NCBI RefSeq assembly: GCF_910592395.1
Contig: NC_088311.1
Coordinates: forward strand, 1,614,501 to 1,678,500
Length of the DNA: 64,000 nucleotides
Reading direction: 5' to 3'
Source: Lineus longissimus
Taxonomy: Eukaryota > Nemertea > Pilidiophora > Heteronemertea > Lineidae
Part shown: in pieces, positions 24,870 to 37,700 of the stretch
Numbering within the stretch: the first letter of the stretch is position 1
How the letters are laid out: every line of letters begins with the position of its first letter
Program-made: the position numbers and the translations under genes
Notes under the pieces: generated by a model
What the model was told of the DNA's origin: nothing
Seen by the model: only the letters and a program-made list of their open reading frames with translations
The model's database searches: none

Positions 24870-25912
24870 TCCGTATTGGTATGGTTGTGACATCATGGTG
24901 AAGTAGCCACGTCCGTATTGGTATGGTTGTGACATGGTGAAGTAGCCGCGTCCCCCATTGGTATGGTTGTGACATCATGGTGAAGTAGCCACGTCCGTAT
25001 TGGTATGGTTGTGACATGGTGAAGTAGCCGTGTCCCCCATTGGTATGGTTGTGACATCATGGTGAAGTAGCCATGTCCGTATTGGTATTGTTGTGACATC
25101 ATGGTGAAGTAGCCACGTCCGTATTGGTATGGTTGTGACATGGTGAAGTAACCGCGTCCCCCATTGGTATGGTTGTGACATCATGGTGAAGTAGCCACGT
25201 CCGTATTGGTATGGTTGTGACATCATGGTGAAGTAGCCACGTCCGTATTGGTACGGTTGTGACATGGTGAAGTAGCCACGTCCCCCATTGGTATGGTTGT
25301 GACATGGTGAAGCAGCCACGTCCCCCATTGGTATGGTTGTGACATGGTGAAGTAGCCACGTCCCCCATTGGGATGGTTGTGACATGGTGAAGTAGCCACG
25401 TCCCCATTGGTATGGTTGTGACATGGTGAAGCAGCCACTTCATTGGTACGGTTGTGACATGGTGAAGTAGCCACGTCCCCCATTGGTATGGTTGTGACAT
25501 GGTGAAGTAGCCACGTCCCCCATTGGTATGGTTGTGACATCATGGTGAAGTAGCCACGTCCGTATTGGTATGGTTGTGACATCATGGTGAAGTAGCCACG
25601 TCCGTATTGGTACGGTTGTGACATGGTGAAGTAGCCACGTCCCCCATTGGTATGGTTGTGACATGGTGAAGCAGCCACGTCCCCCATTGGTATGGTTGTG
25701 ACATGGTGAAGTAGCCACGTCCCCCATTGGGATGGTTGTGACATGGTGAAGTAGCCACGTCCCCATTGGTATGGTTGTGACATGGTGAAGCAGCCACTTC
25801 ATTGGTACGGTTGTGACATGGTGAAGTAGCCACGTCCCCCATTGGTATGGTTGTGACATGGTGAAGTAGCCATGTCCGTATTGGTATGGTTGTGAGATGG
25901 CTAAGCAGCCAT
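24870..25912. repeat. Minisatellite, about 26 units of 38-42 bp, with 359-bp higher-order repeat
   Basis: Tandem array with a unit built around ATTGGTATGGTTGTGACA, then TGGTGAAGTAGCCACGTCC. Units differ by an optional TCA insertion and by CCGTATTGG versus CCCCCATTGG junctions. A diagnostic variant, GCAGCCACTTCATTGGTACG, occurs at 25431 and again at 25790, so the right part (about 25150-25867) is two near-identical 359-bp blocks. Open frames on the minus strand with MSQPYQWG-type repeats are by-products of a stop-free unit rotating through frames, not genes. Confidence 0.95.
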
Positions 25913-26216
25913 AGGAACGTGGTGCACTACGTTTGGAAAGTACACCTCTAGATCAGACAGAGTACGCATAGTGAAGGGGCGTGGCACATCCAACAAAGAC
26001 TTGGTACACTCTCTGGCAACATGGCGTGCTATGAAGGGGAGGGCATCCAAGAGATATGGTGCACTGTCTCATTGGCGGAAAGTCATTTCTGCAGGTCAAG
26101 ATTTTGACAGTAACCCAGGAGGCGCCATCTGAGCTAAAGAAGTGGAACTACGCGATTACTTAAAATTAAAAATTCCCCAGTAGTTTTGGGTGGCCTAGCT
26201 ATCAAGAGTTGACCCA

Positions 26217-26617
26217 TAAGGCCATGGGAATGATTAATCCTGTTTACCGTCCGAGAGATTTAAAAAGATGATGAGGCTTTTTTTCATTTTTCATTATTCA
26301 TTATTGGTTTTCAGTCTGATTTACTGGTCAAAACACGCGATTCAGCAAGTTCCAGTAAATGGAAATCAGGTCGGTCATCAACATGAGGCATTGTAAAAAT
26401 GTCATTATTATGATGAAGAGCCTACCCTGCCAAGTTTTTATTGTGTTTTTCAATCATTTAAGGTAAAGATGAACCACTGGAAAGATTATTTAGATAAAAA
26501 AATGATGACAACAATTAAATAAATAGATTTTTTTTAAATAATGAAAATATTTCATGTTTGCTCAGAAACCATGCGGGAGGTGGACGGTAAACAGGATTAA
26601 TAATTCCCATGGCCTAA
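26217..26617. mobile_element. PIF/Harbinger-like MITE with TAA target duplication
   Basis: Element 26220-26614 (395 bp) has terminal inverted repeats of about 33 bases starting GGCCATGGGAAT and containing ATTAATCCTGTTTACCGTCC, with one mismatch between arms. Both sides are flanked by TAA (26217-26219 and 26615-26617), the 3-bp duplication typical of PIF/Harbinger transposons. The interior is AT-rich with no open frame, so it is non-autonomous and needs a transposase from elsewhere. Confidence 0.88.
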
Positions 26618-26836
26618 CCATGAGTTCAGTGCTGTGCCTGCAGCCTGGTATACCCAGCCTGTACAGTACTCCTCCACTATCTACTATGTAGAAGTTGTTA
26701 CAGCTCCTGGTTGGGAATTTTCAGGTACCAGAATTTATGTTACACTGAAAGCGTTGTCATGTACTTTCCCGCCAATTCGCTAAACATTCTGTTGTAATAT
26801 TTTATATACGCTATTCACCAATCGGTAGACATCGGC

Positions 26837-26909
26837 GGCCTTCTGGCGCAATGGACAACGCGTCTGACTACGGATCAGAAGATTCCAGGTTCGAATCCTG
26901 GGAAGGTCG
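26837..26909 (+). tRNA. tRNA-Arg-ACG: tRNA-Arg (anticodon ACG)
   Basis: A 73-base cloverleaf. Acceptor GGCCTTC pairs with GAAGGTC (one G-U). The D arm contains TGGCGCAATGG. The anticodon loop CTACGGA has anticodon ACG, and the T arm is CCAGGTTCGAATCCTGG. It is near-identical in its core to metazoan tRNA-Arg(ACG). Internal A and B boxes are intact and a T5 Pol III terminator follows at 26914-26918. No intron and no encoded CCA. Confidence 0.96.
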
Positions 26910-26913
26910 AGAC

Positions 26914-26918
26914 TTTTT
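26914..26918 (+). terminator. Pol III T-run terminator of tRNA-Arg
   Basis: Five T residues begin four bases after the discriminator base of the tRNA, the usual signal for RNA polymerase III release. Confidence 0.8.
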
Positions 26919-28392
26919 ACTTTCACTTCTCATTTTTATTTTTCACGTTTTCACTTTATTTTTTGGCAAACATTTGTTATTCTGTTTTACACCGAGAAAG
27001 AAATAACCCCGTGAAATATGGCCAGACACAGACACGTCACGATACCATGAATTATAAGAGATACTGCAGTAATAATCATTGTGAACAGATGGCAGCACTT
27101 ACAAAACCAACCCTTGCGAAGTCCCATGCATGCTGAGACGTGAGGGAACCATAGTGATGCATGCCCAAGTAGATCAGGTCTCACTAGCCAGTGGTGATCA
27201 GGTCAACATTGGTCCCCCTTAAAAAAAAAGTTCTTCAATCTCAGGCGATTACCATGGATACAGATAAGCCTATCATATCGCTATTGCTGCATGTTCAAAT
27301 GTCGGTGTCCTGGGTATTTTGTGAAGAGGTAGCTCTGACGATTATTTGAGGAAAATATCAGCTTCTTCTGTGCACGTCCGCAGTGACCAGGCCTCGCATG
27401 CTATGTATAGCTCAATCGGATGTTGACATGAAATGGTTCCTGTCAGAGTGCACATGTTCTCAAGGTGAGACTTCGCGGTCAAAATGCTCAAAGAAAAGCC
27501 GCAACGACACCCTATTTTGGTATCAAAATTTAAAATTGTTATTATTTTGCTTTCTCAAGGTGATAAGTAGAAGTTTATAAAAATATTATTTCACCATCCA
27601 TGTTAATCGTCAAGTTATAAGGCGGCAAGGTGAAATTTTCAAAATTTTCATCGATGTACAGGGTGTCTCATGTATTGTGCTGCCCCCATGTTCTCATGAC
27701 TGAATTACTTGATAACAATGAAAGCTGGTCAGAAGTATTCTAGAAGCGACAAGCTATTCAGAAATGTATAGGTTTATGTGTGAGAGTGATATACTGCAAG
27801 GTCGACAGCCACTTGAACAGGGGTATGCATGAAATGACGTCGCGCCATTTGTGGAGCCAGGTAGGCCCGGCCATTGCACTGGCTAGTGAGACCTCAGTCT
27901 GTTTTCGGCCTTCCGGATAAGTTGAGGTGTTGTAACGCGATCTGATCAATCATCAATGATACCCTCTTTGGGTTTTGACTTTTGGAGAGAAAAAATTTGA
28001 TTGTGATCTCTTGTCTCCCGCCGGTATGGAAAATTTTCCGTCGCCGAGTATGGATAGCATTAGATGTAAGACATTAGACACGAGGCAGTCCTATTACTGG
28101 GATCACTGTCAAGAATAAAGAATTAATGTTTGCTGTTATATAAGTTGTTCGTTGTTGGCTAAGTCATATTTCTGTAAATACCAACATCATGACATGACGT
28201 GATTAGTTTCCTCATCTTATGATTAATCAGCCGTTGACTCAAGGCGCAGTTATATTGAATCGGTGCTGTTCGTGAATCTCCACCATGGTTAGCAGATTAT
28301 TCAGTCAGCTAGTGTTCTTAGGTATGGTAATAATATTTTGCTCATGCCACGATGGTAATTAAGTTAGGACAACAGGTATGAATTATGTAACG

Positions 28393-28516
28393 AGGGAGTT
28401 TTCGCAAATCCCCCGCAACGTGAACATCTATCTCATTGTTCGACCTTCTGATAACGAAGTCGAACAATGGGATAGGCGTTCACGTGGACGTTGCGGGGGC
28501 TTTGCGAAAACTCCCT
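28393..28516. mobile_element. Small foldback (hairpin) element
   Basis: Left arm AGGGAGTTTTCGCAAA..CCCCCGCAACGT and right arm ACGTTGCGGGGGC.TTTGCGAAAACTCCCT are reverse complements, separated by a short loop near 28452-28460. The left arm lacks about six bases present in the right arm, so the copy is slightly decayed. No coding capacity and no clear target-site duplication. Unlike the element at 20354, its ends do not start TGTGAC, so it is a different family. Confidence 0.75.
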
Positions 28517-28551
28517 ATTGCGAAGCGCGAAACGTCTCCTATTGGCTGTAT

Positions 28552-28640
28552 ATGCCTATGCAGTCCATTTCGTCATCCTGATCGTCCTTCCGGGCAACAG
28601 GAAGAGGCCAGTCCACTGTGTCCTGAGTGTGTGCGATACT
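28552..28640 (+). repeat. Dispersed repeat, copy A
   Basis: Contains CCTATGCAGTCCATTTCGTC and the following ATCCTGATCGTCCTTC, identical over about 36 bases to the copy near 50289. A conserved second part (AGGCCAGTCCACTGTGTCC.GAGTGTG) is also found near 57563 and 30284. Probably part of an unrecognised transposable element. Confidence 0.65.
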
Positions 28641-30264
28641 GTCACCAGCGAGCACGAGAGAGTTACAACTACATTGTATCTTCTTTGGTCAGGTGGAAGT
28701 TGTTTGCCTAAAATCTGCACGCGCCGGATATAGATTTGGTGAAAAGCCAACAAAATTTAAAATGTCAACATACAACAATAACACTTGAAAGACAAGGTAA
28801 AAACACACAAGAGTAAACGTTATGCAGATAAGCGCACCTCAGGCCAAGGCCCATCCTGAGATACAGGTTTTCGATACTCTTCATCGTATACAAAATATCG
28901 AGAGGTGGAGTATATTAAAAACCAGTGATTACGTCGGGATGGCCAAGGCCTAACCCAGGTCAAAACGATTGTGTCACCTGCAGCAGCAGGCCTATCACGT
29001 TGCAAACTTCATGTTATCGCAAATTAAGGACAAAAACACAAGTCGACAATAATAATTATATCTATATCCACCTATGTAATATATATATCTAGTACCAATA
29101 GACTAATTAACCAAGTCATTATTATTAAGTACCAAATAAATTAGCTCCTGTATATAATATTATTGCTTAATTTTTATTACTTAGCTATTGTTCCGAGCAA
29201 AATGCTGTGAAGTTCAGGATGGTGAATCAGTGCGTAAAATCAGACCATACAGAGAAAATGTTAATGATATCATCAGATTATGGGTTGAGAAACCTCGGTC
29301 CCAGCGACGAATATTGATTAGTACCGACTGATAGATGGCAGGTTGTCATGGTGATTGAATGGCGATATGGAATGAGACGCAACGGGAGACTCCACTCGGA
29401 CACTAAACCGCGATTCTGGTCGCGTGGGGTTTGCATCCCCTTGCAACCCTAACCAGTACGTGGGGTTGCCCGTAGATGACACTGAACCTGTGTAATAACC
29501 CATCTTGAATCATCAAGTTGATCTCTTTCCCAGAAAATCTGAACCTGATTGATAAAAATGACCCTTTTAATCTGATTAATGATAGGTAGACATTAAAGTG
29601 TTTGAACATTCAGAGTTTGTTTGTGTGCAGGGTCGGAGAAGCGAACATTAACCCCTGATTTCCTCAGGATGGTCGACATGAAAAAAATCGTCCAATCCGG
29701 CAAGTGCAAGAGGGAGACGCTTCAAGAGTAGGGAGCAAATAAAAGGCGGGAAGAATGGGCGTCGAAGAACTCAAGCCTTGAGAAGCCCTTCTTAACTTTC
29801 ACTGAACTTGCGTAAAAACGCCTTTATTTTTTAGTCACAACCATCATTGACGACGATAATGATTCTGAGGACGAAAAGTGCATGACCTTGTTCGGGTTCC
29901 GATCGAGCTAAACAGAGTGACGTTGGCACATCTGGGAGGAATATTGCGTTAGATGAGGCCAATTTTGTTATGTGTGTCAATGTTCGTGAAATTCGAGGCT
30001 GTAAAAATATCCATATTTCGAAGAACATGTATAAAGTATGTTTATGATCATGTCACCTGCGACAGGGTGTCCAAATATATAAGCATTAGTCTAAATTACT
30101 AAACTACTTCGTCAACTGCAACCTGTCCTAGAAGGAGCTCTCATCCGGGCGCCAAAGTAGATAAGTACTGTCCTTGATTTGAGTAGATAAGGATAAGATA
30201 AAGAAGATTGCTTTTTTTCAGCGACGTCCAAGATATCATAATATTGACGTCGCGTCCCAGAAGT

Positions 30265-30315
30265 GACCGGTGACGTGAAGGACAAGGCCGGTCCACTGCG
30301 TCCGGGGTGTACTAC
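30265..30315 (+). repeat. Dispersed repeat, partial copy
   Basis: Carries GGCCGGTCCACTGCGTCC followed by GGGGTGTAC, matching the second part of the repeats near 28595 and 57565. The first part is not recognisable. Confidence 0.5.
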
Positions 30316-31712
30316 CGCAAAGCTAAAAATCCTAACCTGGAAAGTTTATATATATTTTAATAATCCTAATTTTATGATAACAATGAATAATTACCTGAAA
30401 CGGACGGCAAATGATAAAAATAATTGGGTCAGTGTCAAATTATTGTAATTATTTAAGCCACCTTTGTGTCACTGGACGGATTCACACGCTTGGCCAAGTC
30501 TCTGACTCTGTCGATTATTTTGCAATGGCCAATGCGCAATGACTTTTTGCAGGCGAAATTAAGTGAATGCATCTTTCTGTGATATAAAATCAAAACAAAA
30601 GGGCGACATGTGCCTTGCGCTCGGCTCCTGCCTCAACAATCATAGTCGCCCTACTCTTTAAAGTTTAACTGAGGCGGTCACAGTCATACTTGGTCTTTAA
30701 AGAGACTAGGGCCCGGTTGTTAATAGGCATAAAAGTCACATTATCCCCAACCTCTAAATAGTTTTTACTTTTTTTAACAACCCAGCCGATTCCAGTGCAT
30801 CTGGATTTCTCGGCACATTGCCACACCCATGATTTAATGACTTTTACAAGTCTTCACATTTGGATGAATGCCACGCCATGAAGATGGGTGCAGATCCGGC
30901 CGATATTGGAGGCTCTCTGTATATGTATATTGATCTGTGACCCATGCTGAGAACAAATAGAGAGGGACGGAGAATAATCCTTGCATCAAAATATTTCCGG
31001 ATTTCTAATGTTTACAAATTACCGGGACCTGAACGGGACACGTGTGGTATACTACAGCGCCTTATTTAATTTTACATTGTTGTCAGAGGAATAACTCCAC
31101 TGGATTGGCTGATCAATCGAACGATAACCTTACACTGCGTGATGCGGTTTATGAATGAATGTAAACTAGTTCGTTAGAATGTTAATAAGTTGTCCTTTCT
31201 GCGTCAAACAAAGGCACATCACCCCGACAAATTTGTCTTTTACACGATTTTGATATAATTGTGTAGTGTTTTGAGGCAATTAAGTTAATGGCTGAGGAGC
31301 TTTAGTTTTGAAGAATTTGAGAATGCGATGGCGTGATCGTGGATATTTGCATATATCGCGAGTTCATGGATTGACCTATTTCTCTAATGCATGCCAACTG
31401 AAACTGCGCCACTCCTAAACATAACACATTCGCTGGGTCGTGATACAACATAACTTCTCAGGCAACAATAAGCAAGGCCTTGTCTCTCTTCGGTTTTGAG
31501 GATAAATCATAAATTTTGGAATACTGTGATATTATTTCTACCTAGTTTTTTTCACAGCAGAGGGAGAAAAATTCACGAGTCAACAGCCGACTTATTGGGA
31601 GTTTCAAGTTTCCCAGCGATTCCCGCGTGAGGACTTGACAACAAAACGCAAAGGGAAATTGGGCGAAAAGTTCTCGAAATTCCTTGTTTTGAAAGATAAA
31701 ACACTGCAAGTG

Positions 31713-34700
31713 ATGATGTGGCCGTGGAGTGGCTTGGATTTGGTCTCGTTGGGACTGGTTATTCTCTTATTTCACCCATTTGTATGTGAGTATAACACTG
31801 ATAACATTTCGATTTTACAACCCTTCACAGTAAACGTGTTGACCCGGCACCTCCTCCAATATGACCACCGTACATTAGCTGTACATCGTGTAGATATAGT
31901 GCATGGGGTGGACTGGTGCCAGTGATGGTGTAAACGGAAAGATAGCCCCTCGAATCATAGAGTTTTTCACAAGTGTCTGTGATATCATATACAAAATATC
32001 GAGAAGCAGAGTAGGCCTAGGTCTAGGTTATGTTGAGGAACGATTACAATAACATTCCCCATTCACGAAGGTCATCAGTTGTCCCCACAACTGAACTCTA
32101 CTGTTCTGACTCTGTTGTAATGTAGGACCTTGAGATTGTACGATGGTTAAATAATATAACTGAAATGAGTTGTTGGGTCAGTCACGGTTGATTTTGAAGC
32201 TTGACATGACATCGGAGACTGACCCAAACAGAGTAACGATGCTCCGCTACTGGAGGAGCTGGTAATAAAAGAGAAGAGTTGACAGTTGGCTGTAGAGTTT
32301 TTCCTGTCATTCGTAAAAGATTTAAAAATTTAGATTGCACTAAAAGTATGACTGTGAGTGACTGAAGAAGTGTGCGGTCAGCAGTAGCATACCATGTTTA
32401 AAACTAATACCAGTGGCGCTGGTAGTGCACACACCATCACTTGGACATCTAGTATCTACTTTGAACTACAGTTCACAGCAGGTATGAGGTATAGCTTCAC
32501 CCGTAATCTCTGCTATTGCCATTGCAGCTGCTTGGCGTACAGAAAACATCCTTTGGATGTTCCGTGAGCGTGGTATATGCAATGATGTAGATCTAAACTA
32601 CCTTCTGGTTGTGCTGATCAAAGTTGCTCATGTTCTGGTGTGAAATATTACTGGCACTGAGCTGGTCTTATTTTAGGCAATCCTAATGTTCTAAAGTGTT
32701 CTCCTTTCAGATGCTGATTTAAGCCAGCAGTGTGTGTCTTCAGAGTTCCAATGTACAAGTGGAAAATGTATACCAATATCATGGAAATGTGATGGGTCAC
32801 CCGATTGCTCGGATGGCCTGGATGAACAGGAATGCAGTAAGTACAAGGTGATCAGGAATCTCTGAGAATCAGTCGTCCAGGAGGACCTGACATACTGATG
32901 ACTCAGTTCTGATGGTCAGTTTCATTTGTTTTGTTTTCCAACAAATTACATAGCTAACCAACAGGTCAGTTAGTCATTGGTTATGAATCACGCTGATGGA
33001 TCTGGTGGGTTTGAAAAGGATACTACTAGTTTTCCTTTCATAATTTATCATGTATGCAACTCTGGCATACACGTTGATCTGAAGAAAAAAGTTTTTTGAA
33101 GACTAGGTTTGGAACTAGAAATTTTTACAAGGTCCAAGACTTCATAAGTAAATGGGATCCTTCAAATATTATTACCATCTGGGATTTGCAACAAATCTTT
33201 CACACTTTTCTGGTGGAAGTTTTCTGATTGGCTCATTTCCACTAATGAATGTCTTGCACTCGAGCTGTTCCTTGAAATTCTGAACTGCACAGGCTACATG
33301 TTGGTACTTGAGTCTTGTGATTTTCAGATAGGGTCAATTAATTTATCTTCGATAAACCTGTCACTAGTGTTGGAAACAATCTTTTACATTTCTGATTGTA
33401 TTGTTATTGAATTGATTGCTGTGACGCAGTTTATTTGGCAGATTTGAAATTGTGTCAAAAGTTTGAATATGGGTCTCGTTGTTGTGTTGGTTGTCGGCCA
33501 ATGTCTCATTAGTCAAGTCGTGTGCTTTAAGTAGTAGGCTTAGTTGAGCTTTAGAAATAGCTGTGTCCTGGTCCATCATAATGTGCCAGTTTACTTGGAA
33601 TTTACCCAAGTCTTGATAAAACTTGGCAGGATTATGGGAATTTGGTCGAATTAGATTGTCGGCAAATCTCAGTCCAACTTGTTCCATATGCGTAACTTCT
33701 GATGGTGAAAACTGGGGGATATCATTTATAATATGAGTATTTTCTTCAATCCTTGTTGCTTATCTCCGATTAATGTGTCCATTGAGTCATACTCAGAGTG
33801 ACTTCTTTCTTCTGCTAGTGTTGATTTTCTGACTGTACAAATACAATGTGTTTCCGCCAAGAAACGGATTGTCGCCAAAAGCTAAAATGTGAAGTTGTTG
33901 ATGAAATGTCTCAGTTTGATAAAAATTTCAAAATTTCTATTGTGTAAACCTAGAGTAAATACTGCAATTCAGGCTAGATATGGAAGTTTGGAACTGATAA
34001 GCCAACTGGCCATCGTGCTTGTAAACAAGATAAGTGTCCAAGTATAGACCATTCCCAGGCCGTTTCAAGTTGTTTCAAGTTGCCCGCTATGGCCACTTTT
34101 CTGAATTCTAAACTAAACCGGGAGTGAACATGTAGGCAGAGTATTTTTGGATAAATCAAACGACTCCAAACATAAGGTTCATGCTTCCAATGGATGGAAA
34201 ACCAGAACCTGTTGCTCGGTGCTAAGAAAGGCAAAAGTGCCAAAAACTTCCTGAAGTTCTGTTCGTGTTCCATCTGACCAAGGCTCCAGGTAATTAGACT
34301 CCCGGGTGTTTTATGTGAAATGACTTAATAAGGTTTTATTCTGATATGGTGTGCACTTCATAATCAATAGTAAGTCAAATGATATCCAGTTTGTCCTACA
34401 GGTAAAATTCAACTGTTGTGATTTTCCGATTCTCTGGTGATCAATGCCTTTGAAATCCATACACCATGAGCCCTCCAGTAATCCTCCAGCAGATCACATA
34501 TTGAGTGATGAGCTGACTGCAGGTGGCCTGATGTTATGATTTAAAGAGTGGGAGTTGCCACGCCCATCTCCAGGCATTCATGATCAAACTCTCAAGATGC
34601 CTAGGCTCGCATGGCCTAATTGGGTTGGGTTACAAGATACCGTAGAATACATGATCAGACTCGATATTTGGGGTCATGGGGGGGGGGGGGGGGGGGGGGC

Positions 34701-37700
34701 ATTATATCCAAGTCTTATTTTGATGTTTTATCTGACAGTTTTGATATCAAGATAATACTATGGCGTGATTGCAGCTTGACCTACCCTCCCTTGGGGTTGG
34801 AGTGTGACTTGACTCGTCCTGCATACCAGGAACTGCCTCTCCCAAAGTCAAATATTTGTATTAGTTTGGCACTCCGAAAGTCAAAGAATGGAGTTCCCTC
34901 GTTGAGGAAAAACTCCCGGGAGTTTGGAGTTGTAAATGTACCTTCCTGTTTTGAACACTTGTCATTCATGACCTGATTTCAGGGATGAATGGCTTGAATG
35001 GCCATTCATTGAATTTCGAGTTGACCTCTTGGTGGTGTTGCATTGAATGGAGTCATTTTTTGGGTTGTTTGGGTTGTATATTGTTCATTCAGCTTTGGAT
35101 CATTGCTATCAGGATATGAGGAAAAGGTTCCATTCATGACCATGCCTACTTGGTGTTATTCTGAAATTTCAATGCAGGGCTTGGTTCAAATATGCCTGCT
35201 CTGGATATCATGTTTTGACAAATTGTTATGGACAAGTGGTTCGGTTGTTCCCGGCACTTAGAAATGTATGAATGACATGTAGTCTGGTGATCAACTGCAA
35301 TGTCCCCTCTGTTGGACTAGTCATAATACAGTAATTGGTGTTGTGTATCCTCCTCCCCCCCCCCCCCCCCCCCAAACAACGAACTAGTAGGACTGTCGAT
35401 ATTTAGTGGGGAATGCCATCCAGCTTCCTGCTTCTTTCTGACTTTTTTTGTGATCAAAACATCCAAGGGTTACGAGAATCCAGCATGTTCGATTTATTTT
35501 TTGGTGGGCTTCAAATCTTTAACTGTGCGTTTTAAAAAAGCTCCAACCTTTTAAAAAGCTCTCGGTTTGCCTAGGCTGAAGCCTATATCATGAGTATATT
35601 GGTTCATTCCAGAACTTATGGTTATCCTCCCTAAATTTCTGAAGTATATTCTCACATGTGAGCCCAGACGGTGTCAGTGAGCTCATTTAAATGATAACAT
35701 GTCCTGAGGTCTAATTAACCGACTGGGGAACTTGAAACTGGCCTTGAACTTGGTGATTTACAATGATTTAACTATCTTGTCTGGCGTGAAAGGTCCTCTG
35801 TCTGGTCAATTTTGTGATCTAAGTTCTTAAGTTTGGGCCGCTTTAACACCATCACCTATTGTACATATTAAAATCATCTGATTGCATTTGTTTTGATCCA
35901 AATATTGTGCCCTCACCAGTCATGAATTTAAAACCCACTCTGCTGTTGAATGTGTGTAGTAAGCATAGCGCATGGGCTATTGAATAGGTGGGGATTATTC
36001 ATAATGGTTGCTTGTCAGCTATTGGCTGGGAGAAACCGCCTGATGATGTGTGTGTGTACATGCTGATCATTGGCACAATGCCAGCTCACAAACTGGTGAT
36101 CCAAATAGGCCAGATGCTTTGAATATCCATGTATACATGGTGGCCTGATATGTGGGGGTGGTGTCTGGATGGTCCAATGATATAATGTGAACATGCAGTG
36201 CACGAATGATTAAAGTATAAACACTCATTGATTTTTTGGGATATGGGCGGGGCCTCAAAGTCTTGTGATTGCAGCTCCGTTCAACTTTAGTTTTATAAGT
36301 GGTAAAAAGTGTAAGCAAATATGTGACCCACCAGACAAAATGAGTCACATGTCGCACAGAAGATGACCCTAAAATGACATCAGTACATAATAGAAGAAAT
36401 TGATGTACTCAGATATGTCGCAAAATGTAGACAACAGTGAAATGAACAACCAGTCCCTGTCAAGCTCGGGCGACATGCGACTTGTTCCGTCTTGGCGGGT
36501 CACATATGAGCAGTAAAATCTTTGCAAAAGGAAATTTTTCAGTTCATATTGTGCATGAAGCAGCACAGACTTAAAAAAAACATCCTTGTTTAGTAGGCCT
36601 TAGAATCACAGGACAAAAAATATTCAAACGCTGGTGATATTTTCCTCTAAAAGTCCAGGAGAACCAACAAATTACCGGATCGGTTTGAACATGTTGATAG
36701 TCAATTTCATCCTTGCATCTTTACAGCACCCAAAACATGCTCAACGGAAGAGTTCCGATGTGCTAACGGACGTTGCATCCCAGCCAGATGGCGCTGTGAT
36801 GGCCAGGATGATTGCGTTGATGCTTCAGATGAAAGGTCAAGGGAATGTGGTACGTTGACACATGTGAAGTGATGGCTATCATGCCAATTGGCTTGTATAC
36901 TGTTATATGAATAACTTGAGTTGGGATTGGTTTGGCTCGCTCAGAATCAGAGGCACTTTCTATATTCAGTCAATCAGTGTCTTTTATTCCTGTAGGGTTC
37001 TTCGTGTCGCGCAAAGAATGCTTTGTTTTCATAAAGCCCCCCATACTTATGTCCGACGACCAAAGCCAGTTGTTTTCATGGAATTGTAGTAACTGTTAAT
37101 AACTAGCCTAATCAGGGTGAGCAAATAGTTGAGTGGAATGTGTTGTATTGACAAGGACATTAAATGACTTGACCTTTTTTTAAGTTATGGTTTGTGCTCA
37201 GTAAAAAATGTTCTCAAGTCTGGTTGAGTTGTAGTCATTGGTGGACCAATAGTGGGCAGACAACTGCTTGTCAAGATTTATGACAATGAGTATAAACTTT
37301 GAATTAGACATTTCTCCAAGATTTTTTCTCATATTCCATTCAATTTTGATTCCAGCATCACGAAACTGCTCCAGTGACACATTCTCTTGTGGTGATGGCG
37401 GTTGTGTTCCCAAGACATGGCACTGTGATGGACAGAAAGATTGTAAAAATGGAAGAGACGAGCTGAATTGCCAAGCACAGAAGTGCACTACCAATCAGTT
37501 TGCATGTAATAATGGTGACTGTATTGTTGCTAGATGGCGTTGTGATGGAGACCCAGACTGTGAAGATGAATCAGATGAACATGATTGTGGTAGGTTTATA
37601 AGTGTTTTCAAATAAATGGCATAATACCTGTTTTAGTCGGGAAGATTTTTTGAACAGCAAAGACCATGGGAGTGGGCCCTGAGGCTTGGCAGTTGACTTC

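Larger units (their letters stand above)
26919..31500. other. Intergenic region, repeats only
   Basis: About 4.6 kb between the tRNA and the receptor gene. It holds the foldback element at 28393-28516, dispersed repeat copies near 28555-28640, 28875-28915 and 30265-30315, and AT-rich filler. All open frames are about 80 codons or less, without conserved motifs. No gene is recognised. Confidence 0.6.

Noticed and set aside
24893-25859. Long minus-strand frames with repeated MSQPYQWG/LLHH motifs
   Set aside because: They arise in several frames of a stop-free minisatellite whose unit is not a multiple of three. No start context, splice sites or non-repeat flanks support a protein.
31635-31712. 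N-terminal extension of the receptor from a TTG
   Set aside because: A non-ATG start is unlikely in an animal gene. The ATG at 31713 immediately precedes a standard signal peptide.
33364-33687. Minus-strand 107-codon frame in receptor intron 2
   Set aside because: No match to reverse transcriptase, transposase or other families I know; length is compatible with chance.
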